A DNA stretch of 59,361 nucleotides from Longimicrobium sp. (GCA_036389795.1 DASVWD010000136.1:1-59361), one strand, 5' to 3'; numbered from the stretch's first letter, positions 16,369 to 26,546 are shown. Translations and numbers: made by a program. The notes: generated by a model not told the origin, from the sequence alone.

Positions 16369-16545
16369 CTACGAGCCCGACCCGTAGTAGCCGTCCGGAC
16401 CGCGCGTGCCGAGCGAGAACGGGCGCCGGGCCGGCGGGAACGGCGGCAGCTCGGCAGCGCCCGGCCGGGGCTGTCCCGGCGCTCTCGTCGCCCGGGGAGC
16501 CTCACCGCCCGCAGGCACAGGCTCGGTTCCCTCCACATCCCCCAT
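16369..16545 (-). CDS. 58-residue peptide ending GYYGSGS
   Basis: The frame starts at ATG 16545, nine bases after AAAAGGAG, and stops at TAG 16369-16371. The first part is Pro/Gly/Ala/Arg-rich; the end is RRPFSLGTRGPDGYYGSGS. The last seven residues follow the same pattern as the ends of the two 46-residue lipoproteins at 18334 and 18859: [GN]-[WY]-x-G-S-x-[HS]. No signal peptide is present. It could be a signal-peptide or modified-peptide precursor. Being short, it may also be chance; the ribosome site, terminator and tail motif argue for a real gene. Confidence 0.45.
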   Translation of the reverse strand: MGDVEGTEPVPAGGEAPRATRAPGQPRPGAAELPPFPPARRPFSLGTRGPDGYYGSGS

Positions 16546-17006
16546 GAGGCTCCGCTCCTTTTCGGCTGAGCGTGGGCAAGGATCGGGACGCCCGGCCCTG
16601 GTGTGTGCCGACAGGGCGTAGCTACCGCGCGCGTTGCCGCGGCGGTCACAGCCGAGCCCCCAGCACCGGGCGTCCCGATCCGCAGCACACGCCCGTCAAC
16701 GGCTCTGTCGGGGCATGCGCCGACACTGGCGCGTGACAGTAGGGTAAAAGGCGGAATAGGTGCGTGAAAGGGATAGACACGAAGCGGCCGGGGGCTTTCC
16801 CGCGGGAAGACGCCCCCGGCGCAATCCCGGGCATTTCGATTCTCCGACCGCTACCGATGGGACAGGGGCGGCGAACGGGCCCGGCGAGCTCGACTGGCTT
16901 GCCCGGGTCCGTTTCACGCCATATCGTCCACGGAGAGCACCGCGCTGTCGCTTCCCGCCGCCTTCGCCTCCGCACCACCCGGAGGCGCTGACTCCTGGTT
17001 CAACGC
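16546..17006. other. Non-coding region upstream of TPR gene
   Basis: No gene is recognised. It must contain the promoters of the minus-strand 58-residue peptide gene and of the plus-strand TPR gene. An AT-richer patch at about 16735-16770 (AGTAGGGTAAAAGGCGGAA) may be promoter DNA. Confidence 0.4.
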
Positions 17007-18293
17007 ATGACAAAGCCCCAGAGCCCGAGACGACGCCCGCGTACCGAGTTCCGTGTGCCGCCCCCGCTGGTGCAGCGCATCGACGCGGCAGGCTTCACCG
17101 GGTCCGATCTGTTAGACGACGAAAACGGACCGTCCGCGCTCGTGTTCTGGCAGTGCTACCGCGACGTGGAGCTCTGGGCGCGAGCCGGTGTCCGCGAAGG
17201 CCTGTTTCGACCGGGACGAGCGAAAGCCCGCGCCGGCGAGATCGAAGCGCTGGACCAGGCCGCTCTCGCGGAGGCGAAACCGCACCTGGCCGCGCTGCTG
17301 GAGGTGGTGCGCTGCCCCGAGGCCGCCGAGGCTTCGCGGATCGCGGACGCGTGCTCCGCGCTGGCCGGGTGGTTCGAGGGACGGGGACGGCTGCGCTGCG
17401 CGGTGGATTTCGCGGTATGCGCGTACCTCGCGAGTCCGCGGCAGGCGGGGCTCGCGGTCCGCGTGGCGCGGCTCACGCGAGTGCTCGCCGAATATCCACG
17501 CTCCACGAGCTGGTTCGACTACTCGATCTATCTGGCGCGGAAAGCCCACGACTGGCAGGCGTATGCCGAAGCGCTCGCAGGGCTTGGGAACCTGTACTTC
17601 CAGCTCGGCAACTTCCCGCGAGCGAGACACTATCACCGGCGCTGCCTGCGGGCCGCGACCCGCAACCATCTGCGCGAGATGGCCGGTGCGGCATATCACA
17701 ACCTGTTCGTCCTGGAAATGGATGCCGGCAACGTCGAGCTGGCGGAGAGCCTCGCGGCCAGGGCGTTTGCCTCATACGGACCGACCTCGCCGTCCGTCGC
17801 GAGACTCGCGCGCGACCTCTCGCGGCGCTGGACCGTTCTCGGACACTTCGAGCGATCGTTGCCGCTGGCGCTGGAAACCCTCAACCACTTCTCGACGCCT
17901 GCAGACCGGGCTCTGGTTTGGGCGGACGTTGCGCGTGCTGCCGGAGGTGCCGGACAGATAGCGATCTTCGAAGACGCCTGGGCTGAATCCTGGACTCTTG
18001 TCCGGCGGGGAGTGACGGACCCCGTCACCGCTGACGTGTTGATCGACCTTGCGCGCGGCGCAGCCTCCCTCGCCCAAGTGCGCCGGGCCGCGCATGCAGC
18101 GGGTAAGGCACTCGAAGTCGCGCGCCAGAGAAAGGAAGGGCGTACGGTCCTCGAAGCAGAATCCTTGTTGGACAGCTTACATCTCCAGACTCCGGAACCT
18201 CACCCCACCGGGCTCCCCACGACCGAGCAGTTGCCGGAGCTGGCCGGCGGCATTCTACGGGCGCTGCGAGAATTGCGCGCGGCAGCGGTGTAG
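17007..18293 (+). CDS. TPR-repeat protein, possible peptide sensor
   Basis: The product has 428 residues. From about 160 on it is a series of helix pairs; the clearest TPR is AYAEALAGLGNLYFQLGNFP near 190-210, and further units continue to about 390. The N-terminal ~150 residues are helical without an obvious HTH. No signal peptide or membrane span is seen, so it is cytoplasmic. TPR arrays commonly bind short peptides or protein tails. The gene is bracketed by three tiny peptide genes on the opposite strand with a common C-terminal motif, which suggests, but does not prove, a receptor/ligand relation. The start ATG 17007 lacks a strong ribosome site. Confidence 0.75.
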   Translation: MTKPQSPRRRPRTEFRVPPPLVQRIDAAGFTGSDLLDDENGPSALVFWQCYRDVELWARAGVREGLFRPGRAKARAGEIEALDQAALAEAKPHLAALLEVVRCPEAAEASRIADACSALAGWFEGRGRLRCAVDFAVCAYLASPRQAGLAVRVARLTRVLAEYPRSTSWFDYSIYLARKAHDWQAYAEALAGLGNLYFQLGNFPRARHYHRRCLRAATRNHLREMAGAAYHNLFVLEMDAGNVELAESLAARAFASYGPTSPSVARLARDLSRRWTVLGHFERSLPLALETLNHFSTPADRALVWADVARAAGGAGQIAIFEDAWAESWTLVRRGVTDPVTADVLIDLARGAASLAQVRRAAHAAGKALEVARQRKEGRTVLEAESLLDSLHLQTPEPHPTGLPTTEQLPELAGGILRALRELRAAAV

Positions 18294-18296
18294 CCA

Positions 18297-18640
18297 CGCC
18301 GCCGCGCGCGACCGCTCGGAAAACGACAGGGGATCAGTGCCCGCTCCCCAACCACCCGCCGGCATCCTTTGCGGGGGTCGACGGCGCCACCTGGGGTCCA
18401 ACCGGGTTTTCGCTTCTGCACGCGGCTGTGATGAGCACGAGCAGAAGTGATGCGGTAATGATGCGGAGCTTCATCTTGCTTCCTCCGGTAAAGTAAGTGA
18501 CCCTCGCGCGCAGGACTTTCCCGCGCGGAAGCAAGATAGTGCCGCCGCACCTGGAACGCCGCTCATTTTGCGTCTGGGGACCTTCGCTAAGTAACCAGAG
18601 TGCCGGTCTGCCCGTCCGGCGGGGCGTGGGGAGAGGTGCG
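18297..18640. repeat. Duplicated unit, left copy
   Basis: This segment matches 18822-19165 at an offset of 525 bp. The match includes the whole peptide gene, its ribosome site, a leader with GCGCGCAGGACTTTCCCGC, and the upstream block GCCGCTCATTTTGCGTC. The 180 bp between copies is unrelated and shows no gene. Confidence 0.75.
18334..18474 (-). CDS. 46-residue exported peptide, copy 1 (ends WLGSGH)
   Basis: ATG 18474 is preceded by CCGGAGGAAGCAAG, a strong ribosome site. MKLRIITASLLLVLITAAC is a signal peptide ending at a lipobox-like TAAC, so processing at Cys19 would leave a 28-residue lipopeptide CRSENPVG...AKDAGGWLGSGH. It is a paralogue of the gene at 18859: the N-terminus, the ENPVGxQV segment and the AK(D/E)AGxW tail match, and the flanking DNA is also duplicated. 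The T at -3 of the lipobox is atypical, so simple secretion is also possible. It lies convergent to the TPR gene, 40 bp away. Confidence 0.75.
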   Translation of the reverse strand: MKLRIITASLLLVLITAACRSENPVGPQVAPSTPAKDAGGWLGSGH

Positions 18641-18821
18641 TGGCGCGCTTGCGGGGAAAGCGCCGGGCGGGTGTTCAGGTCGGAATCGCCTCGCGTCCAT
18701 CCACGCCGTCGCGAGTGGCGCAGAACTCCAGCGAAGCCGACGCGCTGGGCGGCCGGCCTCGACTGACCCGTGGTCGGACCTGGGACTGCGGGCGTAAAGG
18801 AGCGACGCGCGGCCGCCGTTC

Positions 18822-19165
18822 AGCCGCCGCGCGCGAGCCGCTCCCGAAGAGATGGGGGTCAGTGATCGCTTCCCATCCAGTTGCCGGCCTCCTTCGCCGC
18901 GGGGGATGGTGACACCTGGGATCCGACCGGGTTTTCGCCTGTGCACGCGGCAGCGGCGAGCACGAGCAGGAGCGATGCGGCGGCGACGCGGAGCTTCATC
19001 TTGCTTCCTCCGGTGAAGGTAGGTTGACGTTCGCGCGCAGGACTTTCCCGCACAGAAGCAAGGTAGCGCCGCCACATCCGGAATGCCGCTCATTTTGCGT
19101 CCGGAGACCTTCGCGAAGCAGCCAGAGTGCGGGTCGGCCCGTCCGGCGGGGTGGGAGGCTGCCGC
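18822..19165. repeat. Duplicated unit, right copy
   Basis: The second copy of the unit at 18297-18640. Conservation outside the coding part, especially the TTCGCGCGCAGGACTTTCCCGC leader and CCGCTCATTTTGCGTC, suggests shared promoter or leader function or a recent duplication. Confidence 0.75.
18859..18999 (-). CDS. 46-residue exported peptide, copy 2 (ends WMGSDH)
   Basis: ATG 18999 follows CCGGAGGAAGCAAG. MKLRVAAASLLLVLAAAAC is a signal peptide with lipobox AAAC, leaving a 28-residue mature part CTGENPVG...AKEAGNWMGSDH. It has the same length as copy 1 and about two thirds of the residues are identical. Substitutions are mostly conservative (KDAGGWLGSGH against KEAGNWMGSDH), which indicates selection on the protein rather than drift. 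It has its own leader region, so it is probably expressed separately from copy 1. Confidence 0.77.
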   Translation of the reverse strand: MKLRVAAASLLLVLAAAACTGENPVGSQVSPSPAAKEAGNWMGSDH

Positions 19166-19259
19166 GGCGCGCGGACGCCGGCCGCATCCCACCGTTCTCC
19201 CGCGCGTTCCCTCTCGTTAACTTCCCGCCGGGCTTCCTCTGATCCCCCGGCTTCGGCGC

Positions 19260-20618
19260 ATGCGGAACCCTCCCTCGCTGGCGGAGCGCTTTCGGGCGAA
19301 CCTGGAGCGGCTCGGCCTCGCGCGCGGCGACGCGCACGTGCTGGTGGCGCTCTCGGGCGGGGCGGACTCCGTGGTCCTCCTCCACCTGCTGCGCTTCGCC
19401 GCGGCCGACCTGGGCGTCGCGGTCTCCGCCGCGCACTTCGACCACGCCATGCGCCCCGGCAGCGACGCCGACGCGCGCTGGACGGCCGGCCTCTGCGCCT
19501 CGTGGGGCGTCTCCCTCCTCGCCCGCAGGAGCGATCGGGCGCTGCGCACCGAGGAGGAGGCGCGGGACGCGCGCTACGAGTTCCTCCGCGCCGCGAAAGA
19601 AGAGGTCGGCGCCACGCACCTGGCCACCGCGCACCACGCGGACGACCAGGCCGAGACGGTTCTCTTCCGCGTGCTGCGGGGGACGGGGATCGCGGGGCTG
19701 GCGGGGATCCCCGCGAGCGACCCGGGCGGGCTCGTCCGCCCGCTCCTTCCCTTCTGGCGCGCGGAGCTCAGGCGCTACGCCCGCGCGCACCGGCTGCGCT
19801 GGCGCGAAGACCCCACCAACCGCCTGGCCGGGCCGGCGCGCAACCGCATCCGCCACGAGCTCCTCCCGCTGGCCGAGCGCGTGGCCCCGGGCGCGCGGAG
19901 GAGCCTGGTGCGCCTCGCCGCCCTGGCGCGCGAGGAGGAAGCGACGTGGGAGCGGCTCCTGGCCGGGGCCGCCGCGGGCCTCGCGCGCGAGGAAGACGGG
20001 GCGCTCGTTCTTGTCCGCGAAGCACTTGCGGGTTATGATTCGGCCGTGGCCGCGCGGCTGCTGCGCGGCGTCCTGCGCCGCTACGGGATCGTCCTGGACC
20101 GGACGGGAACCCGCTCGGCGCTTCGGTTTATCTGCCGGGCACCCAGCGGCAGGCACCTCCTCCTCCCCGGCGGCGTCCGCGTCTCCACCGAGTTCGGCGC
20201 CGCCCGCGTCGAGCGCACGGGCCAGGACCGGCCGCCGGACCGGCCGCTGCTGATCGAGGGCGACAGCGGCCGGGGAACGTGCCTGATCGGCGGGCGCGAG
20301 CGGCGGGCCGAGTGGCGGACGGACGTCTGGAACGGCGGCAGGCCCGCGGCGGACCGGCCGGTGCTGCCGCGGGACCGCGTGGACGGGCCGCTCTTCCTGC
20401 GCGGCTGGCTCCCGGGAGACCGGATGCGGACGCCCGGCGGGACGAAGACGCTCAAGAAGCTGTTCAACCAGGCGCGCGTCCCCCGCTCGGCCCGCTCCCG
20501 CGCCGCCGTGCTGGCCGACGCCGCGGGCGCCGTGCTCTGGGTGGCGGGGATCGGGCAGGCGGTGGCGCCGCCCCGCCCCGGAGAGCGGGCACTCACCCTC
20601 GACCTCGACGATGCCTGA
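19260..20618 (+). CDS. tilS: tRNA(Ile)-lysidine synthetase
   Basis: TilS (452 residues) converts cytidine 34 of the AUA-reading tRNA-Ile to lysidine, using ATP and lysine. The PP-loop SGGADS is at 32-37, followed by HFDHAMRPGSDADARW and THLATAHHADDQAETVLFRVLRGTG. The C-terminal TilS domain includes FLRGWLPGDRMRTPGGTKTLKKLF. It overlaps hpt by 8 bp. The linkage tilS-hpt-ftsH is common in bacteria and supports the call. Confidence 0.94.
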   Translation: MRNPPSLAERFRANLERLGLARGDAHVLVALSGGADSVVLLHLLRFAAADLGVAVSAAHFDHAMRPGSDADARWTAGLCASWGVSLLARRSDRALRTEEEARDARYEFLRAAKEEVGATHLATAHHADDQAETVLFRVLRGTGIAGLAGIPASDPGGLVRPLLPFWRAELRRYARAHRLRWREDPTNRLAGPARNRIRHELLPLAERVAPGARRSLVRLAALAREEEATWERLLAGAAAGLAREEDGALVLVREALAGYDSAVAARLLRGVLRRYGIVLDRTGTRSALRFICRAPSGRHLLLPGGVRVSTEFGAARVERTGQDRPPDRPLLIEGDSGRGTCLIGGRERRAEWRTDVWNGGRPAADRPVLPRDRVDGPLFLRGWLPGDRMRTPGGTKTLKKLFNQARVPRSARSRAAVLADAAGAVLWVAGIGQAVAPPRPGERALTLDLDDA

Positions 20619-21171
20619 CACGGACCTGACCCTCGCCCGCACCGGCGGCCGCGCGCTCTCCCGCATCGTCTACAGCGAAGAGCGGATCGCCGCGCGCGTG
20701 CGCGAGATGGGCCGCGAGATCTCGGCCGCCTATCCCGACGGCGAGAAGCTGCTGGTGCTGGGGCTGCTCAAGGGGTCGTTCATCTTCCTGAGCGACCTGG
20801 TGCGCGAGATCACCCGCCCGCTGCACGTGGACTTCCTGGTGGCCTCCAGCTACGGCAGCGGCACCACCAGCTCGGGGCACGTGCAGCTCCTCTACGACCC
20901 CAACGCCGAGTTCGCCGGGAAGCACGTGATCCTGGTGGAGGACATCGTCGACAGCGGCACCACGCTCTCGCGCCTGATCCCCGTGCTCGAGGAGCGCGGC
21001 CCCGCGTCGCTGGAGATCTGCACCCTGCTGCACAAGCACATCGCCACCAGCCTGATCCGCGAGCCCCGCTGGGTGGGCTTCGACGCCCCCCACGAGTTCC
21101 TGATCGGCTACGGGCTGGACCACTCCGAAGACTACCGCAACCTCCCGTTCATCGGCAGCCTCCCATCGTGA
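20611..21171 (+). CDS. hpt: Hypoxanthine phosphoribosyltransferase
   Basis: This 186-residue purine salvage enzyme makes IMP or GMP from hypoxanthine or guanine and PRPP. The PRPP-binding loop ILVEDIVDSGTTLS is clear, as are LLKGSFIFLSDLVR and VDFLVASSYGSGTTSSG near the N-terminus. The family tail WVGFDAPHEFLIGYGLDHSEDYRNLPFI is intact. ATG 20611 overlaps the end of tilS, indicating co-translation. Confidence 0.95.
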   Translation: MPDTDLTLARTGGRALSRIVYSEERIAARVREMGREISAAYPDGEKLLVLGLLKGSFIFLSDLVREITRPLHVDFLVASSYGSGTTSSGHVQLLYDPNAEFAGKHVILVEDIVDSGTTLSRLIPVLEERGPASLEICTLLHKHIATSLIREPRWVGFDAPHEFLIGYGLDHSEDYRNLPFIGSLPS

Positions 21172-21208
21172 GGCCGCCGAGCGCGGGAGGACGCCCAAGA
21201 AGGTGAAG

Positions 21209-23176
<1,968 letters not shown>

Positions 23177-23179
23177 CGG

Positions 23180-23290
23180 CGGTACGGGGTACGGGGTACG
23201 AGGTACGTGTGGGCTGAGGTGGCGGCGCGGACCGGCGTGCGCTACCTTCGCGAAACACGGCTCCGCACCACGTACCCCGTACCTCGTACC
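23180..23290. repeat. Palindromic GGTACGG arrays up to folP start
   Basis: Forward units GGTACGG, GGTACGG, GGTACGA, GGTACG (23182-23206) face inverted ACGTACC, CCGTACC, TCGTACC (23270-23290). The last unit runs directly into the ATG of folP. Confidence 0.85.
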
Positions 23291-24160
23291 ATGACGGAAG
23301 CTCGGTCGCGCGACGACGTCTGGGTCCTGCGCGGGCGGACGCTCTCGCTCGAGCGCCCGCTGGTGATGGGGGTCCTGAACGTCACGCCCGACAGCTTCAG
23401 CGACGGGGGCCGGTTCCGCGACGCGGGGCCGGCCCTCGCGCGCGCGCGGCAGCTGGCCCGGGAGGGCGCCGACCTGCTCGACGTGGGCGGCGAGTCCACG
23501 CGGCCCGGCTCGGGCGGCGTGCCGGCGGACGAGGAGCTGGCGCGGGTGCTCCCGGTGCTGGAGCGGGTGAAGGCGGAGCTGGACCTCCCCGTCTCGGTGG
23601 ACACGCGCAAGGCGGCGGTGGCGCGCGAAGTGCTCGCGGCGGGGGCCGACGCGGTCAACGACGTCTCGGCGCTCGCCGACCCGGAGATGGCCGGCGCCGT
23701 CGCTTCGACGGACGCCGGGCTGGTGCTGATGCACATGCGCGGCACGCCCGAGACCATGCAGACGCTGACCGACTACCGGGACGTGGCCGAGGACGTGGCG
23801 GAGGAGCTGGCGGGGCCGCTCGGGCGGGCGCTGGCGGCGGGGATCGCGGCGGAGCGGATCGTGGTGGACCCGGGGGTGGGCTTCGCCAAGACGGCGGAGC
23901 AGAACCTGGAGCTGATCGCGCGCCTGGACGTGCTGCGCCGGCGGCTGGAGCGGCCCGTGCTGCTGGGGCCCTCGCGCAAGGCGTTCATCGGGCGGCTGCT
24001 GGGAGGCATCCCGGCGGAGGAGCGCGACGCGGGGACGGTGGGGGCGTGCGTGGCGGGGCTGGCGCGGGGCGCGCGGATCTTCCGCGTGCACGAGGTGCGG
24101 GCGGCGCGCCACGCGCTGGACGTGGCGGAGGCGGTCTTCCGGGCGGCGGAGGGGGCGTGA
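23291..24160 (+). CDS. folP: Dihydropteroate synthase
   Basis: This 289-residue TIM-barrel enzyme joins p-aminobenzoate to the pterin pyrophosphate in folate synthesis. Signature motifs are GVLNVTPDSFSDGG near 26-39, DVGGESTRPGSGG, SVDTRKAAVA and the C-terminal LLGPSRKAFIGRLLG. ATG 23291 is chosen because the preceding open frame is repeat DNA. No ribosome site is visible before it. The stop overlaps the GTG start of the cyclase gene that follows. Confidence 0.95.
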   Translation: MTEARSRDDVWVLRGRTLSLERPLVMGVLNVTPDSFSDGGRFRDAGPALARARQLAREGADLLDVGGESTRPGSGGVPADEELARVLPVLERVKAELDLPVSVDTRKAAVAREVLAAGADAVNDVSALADPEMAGAVASTDAGLVLMHMRGTPETMQTLTDYRDVAEDVAEELAGPLGRALAAGIAAERIVVDPGVGFAKTAEQNLELIARLDVLRRRLERPVLLGPSRKAFIGRLLGGIPAEERDAGTVGACVAGLARGARIFRVHEVRAARHALDVAEAVFRAAEGA

Positions 24161-24957
24161 GCGAGCTGCTGGAGCGCCTCGGCTTCCTGGTCCCCGGCTG
24201 GAAGGACCTGCTGGAGATCCTGATCGTCGCGGCGGTCATCTACCGCATCCTGCTGGTGTTCGCCGGCACGCGGGCGATCCAGATGCTCCTGGGCGGCTTC
24301 CTGCTGGTGGGCGTCTACGTGGTCTCGCGCATCCTCAACTTCACCCTGCTGGAGACGCTGCTGCAGACGCTCTTCAACTTCGGGGTGATCGCGGCGCTCA
24401 TCGTCTTCCAGCCGGAGCTCCGGAACGCGCTGGCCAGCCTGGGGCAGAACCGCCTCTTCCGCGTGTTCAACCGCGCCGAGCAGCGCTACGCGGCCGAAGA
24501 GGTGGCCGAGGCGGTGGAGGAGCTCTCGCGCGACAAGACGGGCGCCATCATCGCCATCGAGCAGGAGGTGGGGCTGGGGGAGTACGCCGAGAGCGGGACG
24601 GCGCTGGAGGCGCGCGTCTCGTCGCCGCTGCTGGTGAACATCTTCACCCCGTACTCGCTGCTGCACGACGGCGCCGTGATCGTGCGCGGCGACGACATCG
24701 TGGCCGCGGGGGTGATCCTCCCGCTCACGCAGTTCCCCGTCACCGACAGGAGCCTGGGGACGCGGCACCGCGCGGCGCTCGGGCTCTCGGAGGAGACCGA
24801 CGCGCTGGTGGTGGTGGTGTCGGAAGAGACGGGGATCATCTCCGTGGCGCACCGCGGCCGCCTGCAGCGCGGCCTGACCCCCGAGCAGCTCCAGCACGTC
24901 CTCAACGCCGGCCACCTCCCCTCCGCCCCCGCCGCCGCGCCGCGGGTCACGTCGTGA
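24157..24957 (+). CDS. cdaA: Diadenylate cyclase CdaA
   Basis: CdaA (266 residues) makes the second messenger cyclic di-AMP from two ATP, controlling potassium and osmolyte uptake and envelope homeostasis. Three N-terminal hydrophobic helices (about 15-85) anchor it. The DAC domain shows LLHDGAVIV (DGA motif) and GTRHRAALGLSEETDA (RHR motif). GTG 24157 overlaps the folP stop (GTGA). The folP-cdaA pairing recurs in several phyla. No YbbR-type regulator gene follows here, which is the more usual partner. Confidence 0.93.
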   Translation: MSELLERLGFLVPGWKDLLEILIVAAVIYRILLVFAGTRAIQMLLGGFLLVGVYVVSRILNFTLLETLLQTLFNFGVIAALIVFQPELRNALASLGQNRLFRVFNRAEQRYAAEEVAEAVEELSRDKTGAIIAIEQEVGLGEYAESGTALEARVSSPLLVNIFTPYSLLHDGAVIVRGDDIVAAGVILPLTQFPVTDRSLGTRHRAALGLSEETDALVVVVSEETGIISVAHRGRLQRGLTPEQLQHVLNAGHLPSAPAAAPRVTS

Positions 24958-24972
24958 GGAAAATCGCCCCGT

Positions 24973-25161
24973 CTACTCAGTTTCGATGAGCAAACGCGTC
25001 CAGCAGGCGCTTCCGCGCTCAGCATAGTCTTCCGCGTTGACGTCCTTGGCAGCGCGATCGAACATCCGGATCAACTGCTCCTGCCGAGCGGCATCTCCCA
25101 ACTCACGTGTGAACGCCGCCTCTTTCCAGCATCCCAATCGTACGCGCCCACGGGATCTCAT
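24973..25161 (-). CDS. Small third gene of toxin-antitoxin operon
   Basis: The product has 62 residues, is basic at the N-terminus and helical, and contains no recognised motif (AAFTRELGDAARQEQLIRMF). Start ATG 25161 lies 1 bp after the end of the toxin stop codon, so it is probably co-translated. It may be an unrelated passenger or an accessory of the module. Confidence 0.5.
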   Translation of the reverse strand: MRSRGRVRLGCWKEAAFTRELGDAARQEQLIRMFDRAAKDVNAEDYAERGSACWTRLLIETE

Positions 25162-25162
25162 C

Positions 25163-25456
25163 TCAGAGCCGGTGTAGCCAGTAATCTGGATCGCGCCGCT
25201 GGTGCATCACGGTGAGGACGTGGATTCGCTCGCTCTCAATGCGATAAATGAGCGTGTAGGGGAACCGGTAGCCGTACTTTCTCCTGAACCCCCATTCGTC
25301 GGGAGACCCGGTTTCGGGGTTGCGCTTGATGCGGGCGAGCGCTGCACGCACGTCCGCCGCGAATCTCTTCGCCCGGCCAGGATTCTCTTTCCGATAGAAT
25401 CGAACCGCGTCCTTCAGCTCCGCCTGCGCTTCGTCATGGAGTATGACTGGCTTCAC
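25163..25456 (-). CDS. ParE/RelE-family toxin
   Basis: The product has 97 residues. The family pattern is LHDEAQAELKDAVRFYRKEN at the N-terminus, a central RIKRNPETGSP, and a C-terminal strand pair RRKYGYRFPYTLIYRIESER then VLTVMHQRRDPDYW. RelE members cut mRNA and ParE members poison gyrase. The C-terminal HQRRDPDYW points to the ParE branch. The upstream antitoxin gene overlaps it by four bases. Confidence 0.85.
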   Translation of the reverse strand: MKPVILHDEAQAELKDAVRFYRKENPGRAKRFAADVRAALARIKRNPETGSPDEWGFRRKYGYRFPYTLIYRIESERIHVLTVMHQRRDPDYWLHRL

Positions 25457-25698
25457 CGAGCGATTTCGTCGAGTTGGCGGAGGGCTTCTTCGGCCGGGAT
25501 GCCTTTGACTTTCCCCGTACGGAGTTCTTCGCTACGGCGCTCGAGCTCCGCGACCTGGGCAGCATCGAGCTCCTGATCCACCAGACTGGCAAGCAACGCG
25601 TCCACGATGGCTTCCCGCTGTTCCTCCGGGAGACGCAGCGCAGCCTCGGTAAGCTGCGCGGCCGTCAGTCCGTTAATCTGGTCGGCTGTAAGGGGCAT
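25453..25698 (-). CDS. Antitoxin of addiction-module family (PF09720-like)
   Basis: The product has 81 residues. LRLPEEQREAIVDALLASL, followed by AELERRSEELRTGKVKGIPA and EEALRQL, is the hallmark of the short unstable antitoxins paired with ParE-type toxins. The C-terminal half wraps the toxin. ATG 25698 (MPLTADQINGL) is preceded by AGAGGAGAGTCC. It lacks a clear DNA-binding domain, as is normal in this family. Confidence 0.82.
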   Translation of the reverse strand: MPLTADQINGLTAAQLTEAALRLPEEQREAIVDALLASLVDQELDAAQVAELERRSEELRTGKVKGIPAEEALRQLDEIAR

Positions 25699-25850
25699 TG
25701 GACTCTCCTCTTGTAGGTTGCGGGCGGCAGACGCACGGTAAGTTAGCGAGCCGATCCGCGTCACCGGAAGCTCCCGTGCGAGATCCGCCACCGGGCGAAC
25801 ACCTCGCGTCGGCTTGCTCCGCCCCCGCCCGGGGCGTACAATCCTTCGCC

Positions 25851-26546
25851 ATGGAAACGGACGTGCTGGCGGCGCGGGTCGCGGAGGTGAGGGAGCGGAT
25901 CGAGCGGGCGAAGGAGCGCGCCGGGCGCACCGACCCCGTCACCCTCGTCGCCGTCACCAAGACGCACCCGCCGGAGGTCGTCCGGGCGGCCATCGCCGCG
26001 GGCGTGGCCGACGTGGGCGAGAACCGCGTGCAGGAGATGGAGGAGAAGGTGGCCGAGGTGGGCCGCGGCGCCGTCCGCTGGCACCTGATCGGCCACCTGC
26101 AGCGCAACAAGGCGGCGAAGGCGCTCCCGCTCTTCGACCTGCTGCACTCGCTCGACTCGCTGCGCCTGGCCGAGGCCCTCTCCGCCGCCGCGGCGAAGGC
26201 CGGCACCACCGTCCGCGCGCTGGCGCAGGTGAACGCCTCGGGCGAGGAGACCAAGGGCGGCTTCGAGCCGGAGGAGCTGGTGGACGCGCTGGGCCGCATC
26301 GCCCTTCTGCCGGGGATCGAGGTGGCGGGGCTGATGACGATGGCGCCGTTCACGGACGACGAGGGCGCGATCCGCCGCGCGTTCCGCAGGACACGGGAGC
26401 TGGCGGAGGACGCCGGGCGGCAGCTCCCCGGCTTCCGGGCCCGGCACCTGTCGATGGGAATGAGCAACGACTACGAGATCGCCGTGGAGGAGGGGGCCAC
26501 CCTCGTCCGCGTCGGCTCCAGCATCTTCGGGGAGCGGGGGGCATGA
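25851..26546 (+). CDS. YggS/PROSC-type PLP homeostasis protein
   Basis: This 231-residue single-domain alanine-racemase-like barrel binds pyridoxal phosphate and balances cellular vitamin B6. The PLP lysine lies in VAVTKTHPPE. VGENRVQEMEEK, HLIGHLQRNKA, MTMAPF and LSMGMSNDYEIAVEEGATLVRVGSSIFG are family motifs. Start ATG 25851. The stop overlaps the DivIVA start by ATGA, the common yggS-divIVA arrangement of cell-division regions. Confidence 0.94.
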   Translation: METDVLAARVAEVRERIERAKERAGRTDPVTLVAVTKTHPPEVVRAAIAAGVADVGENRVQEMEEKVAEVGRGAVRWHLIGHLQRNKAAKALPLFDLLHSLDSLRLAEALSAAAAKAGTTVRALAQVNASGEETKGGFEPEELVDALGRIALLPGIEVAGLMTMAPFTDDEGAIRRAFRRTRELAEDAGRQLPGFRARHLSMGMSNDYEIAVEEGATLVRVGSSIFGERGA

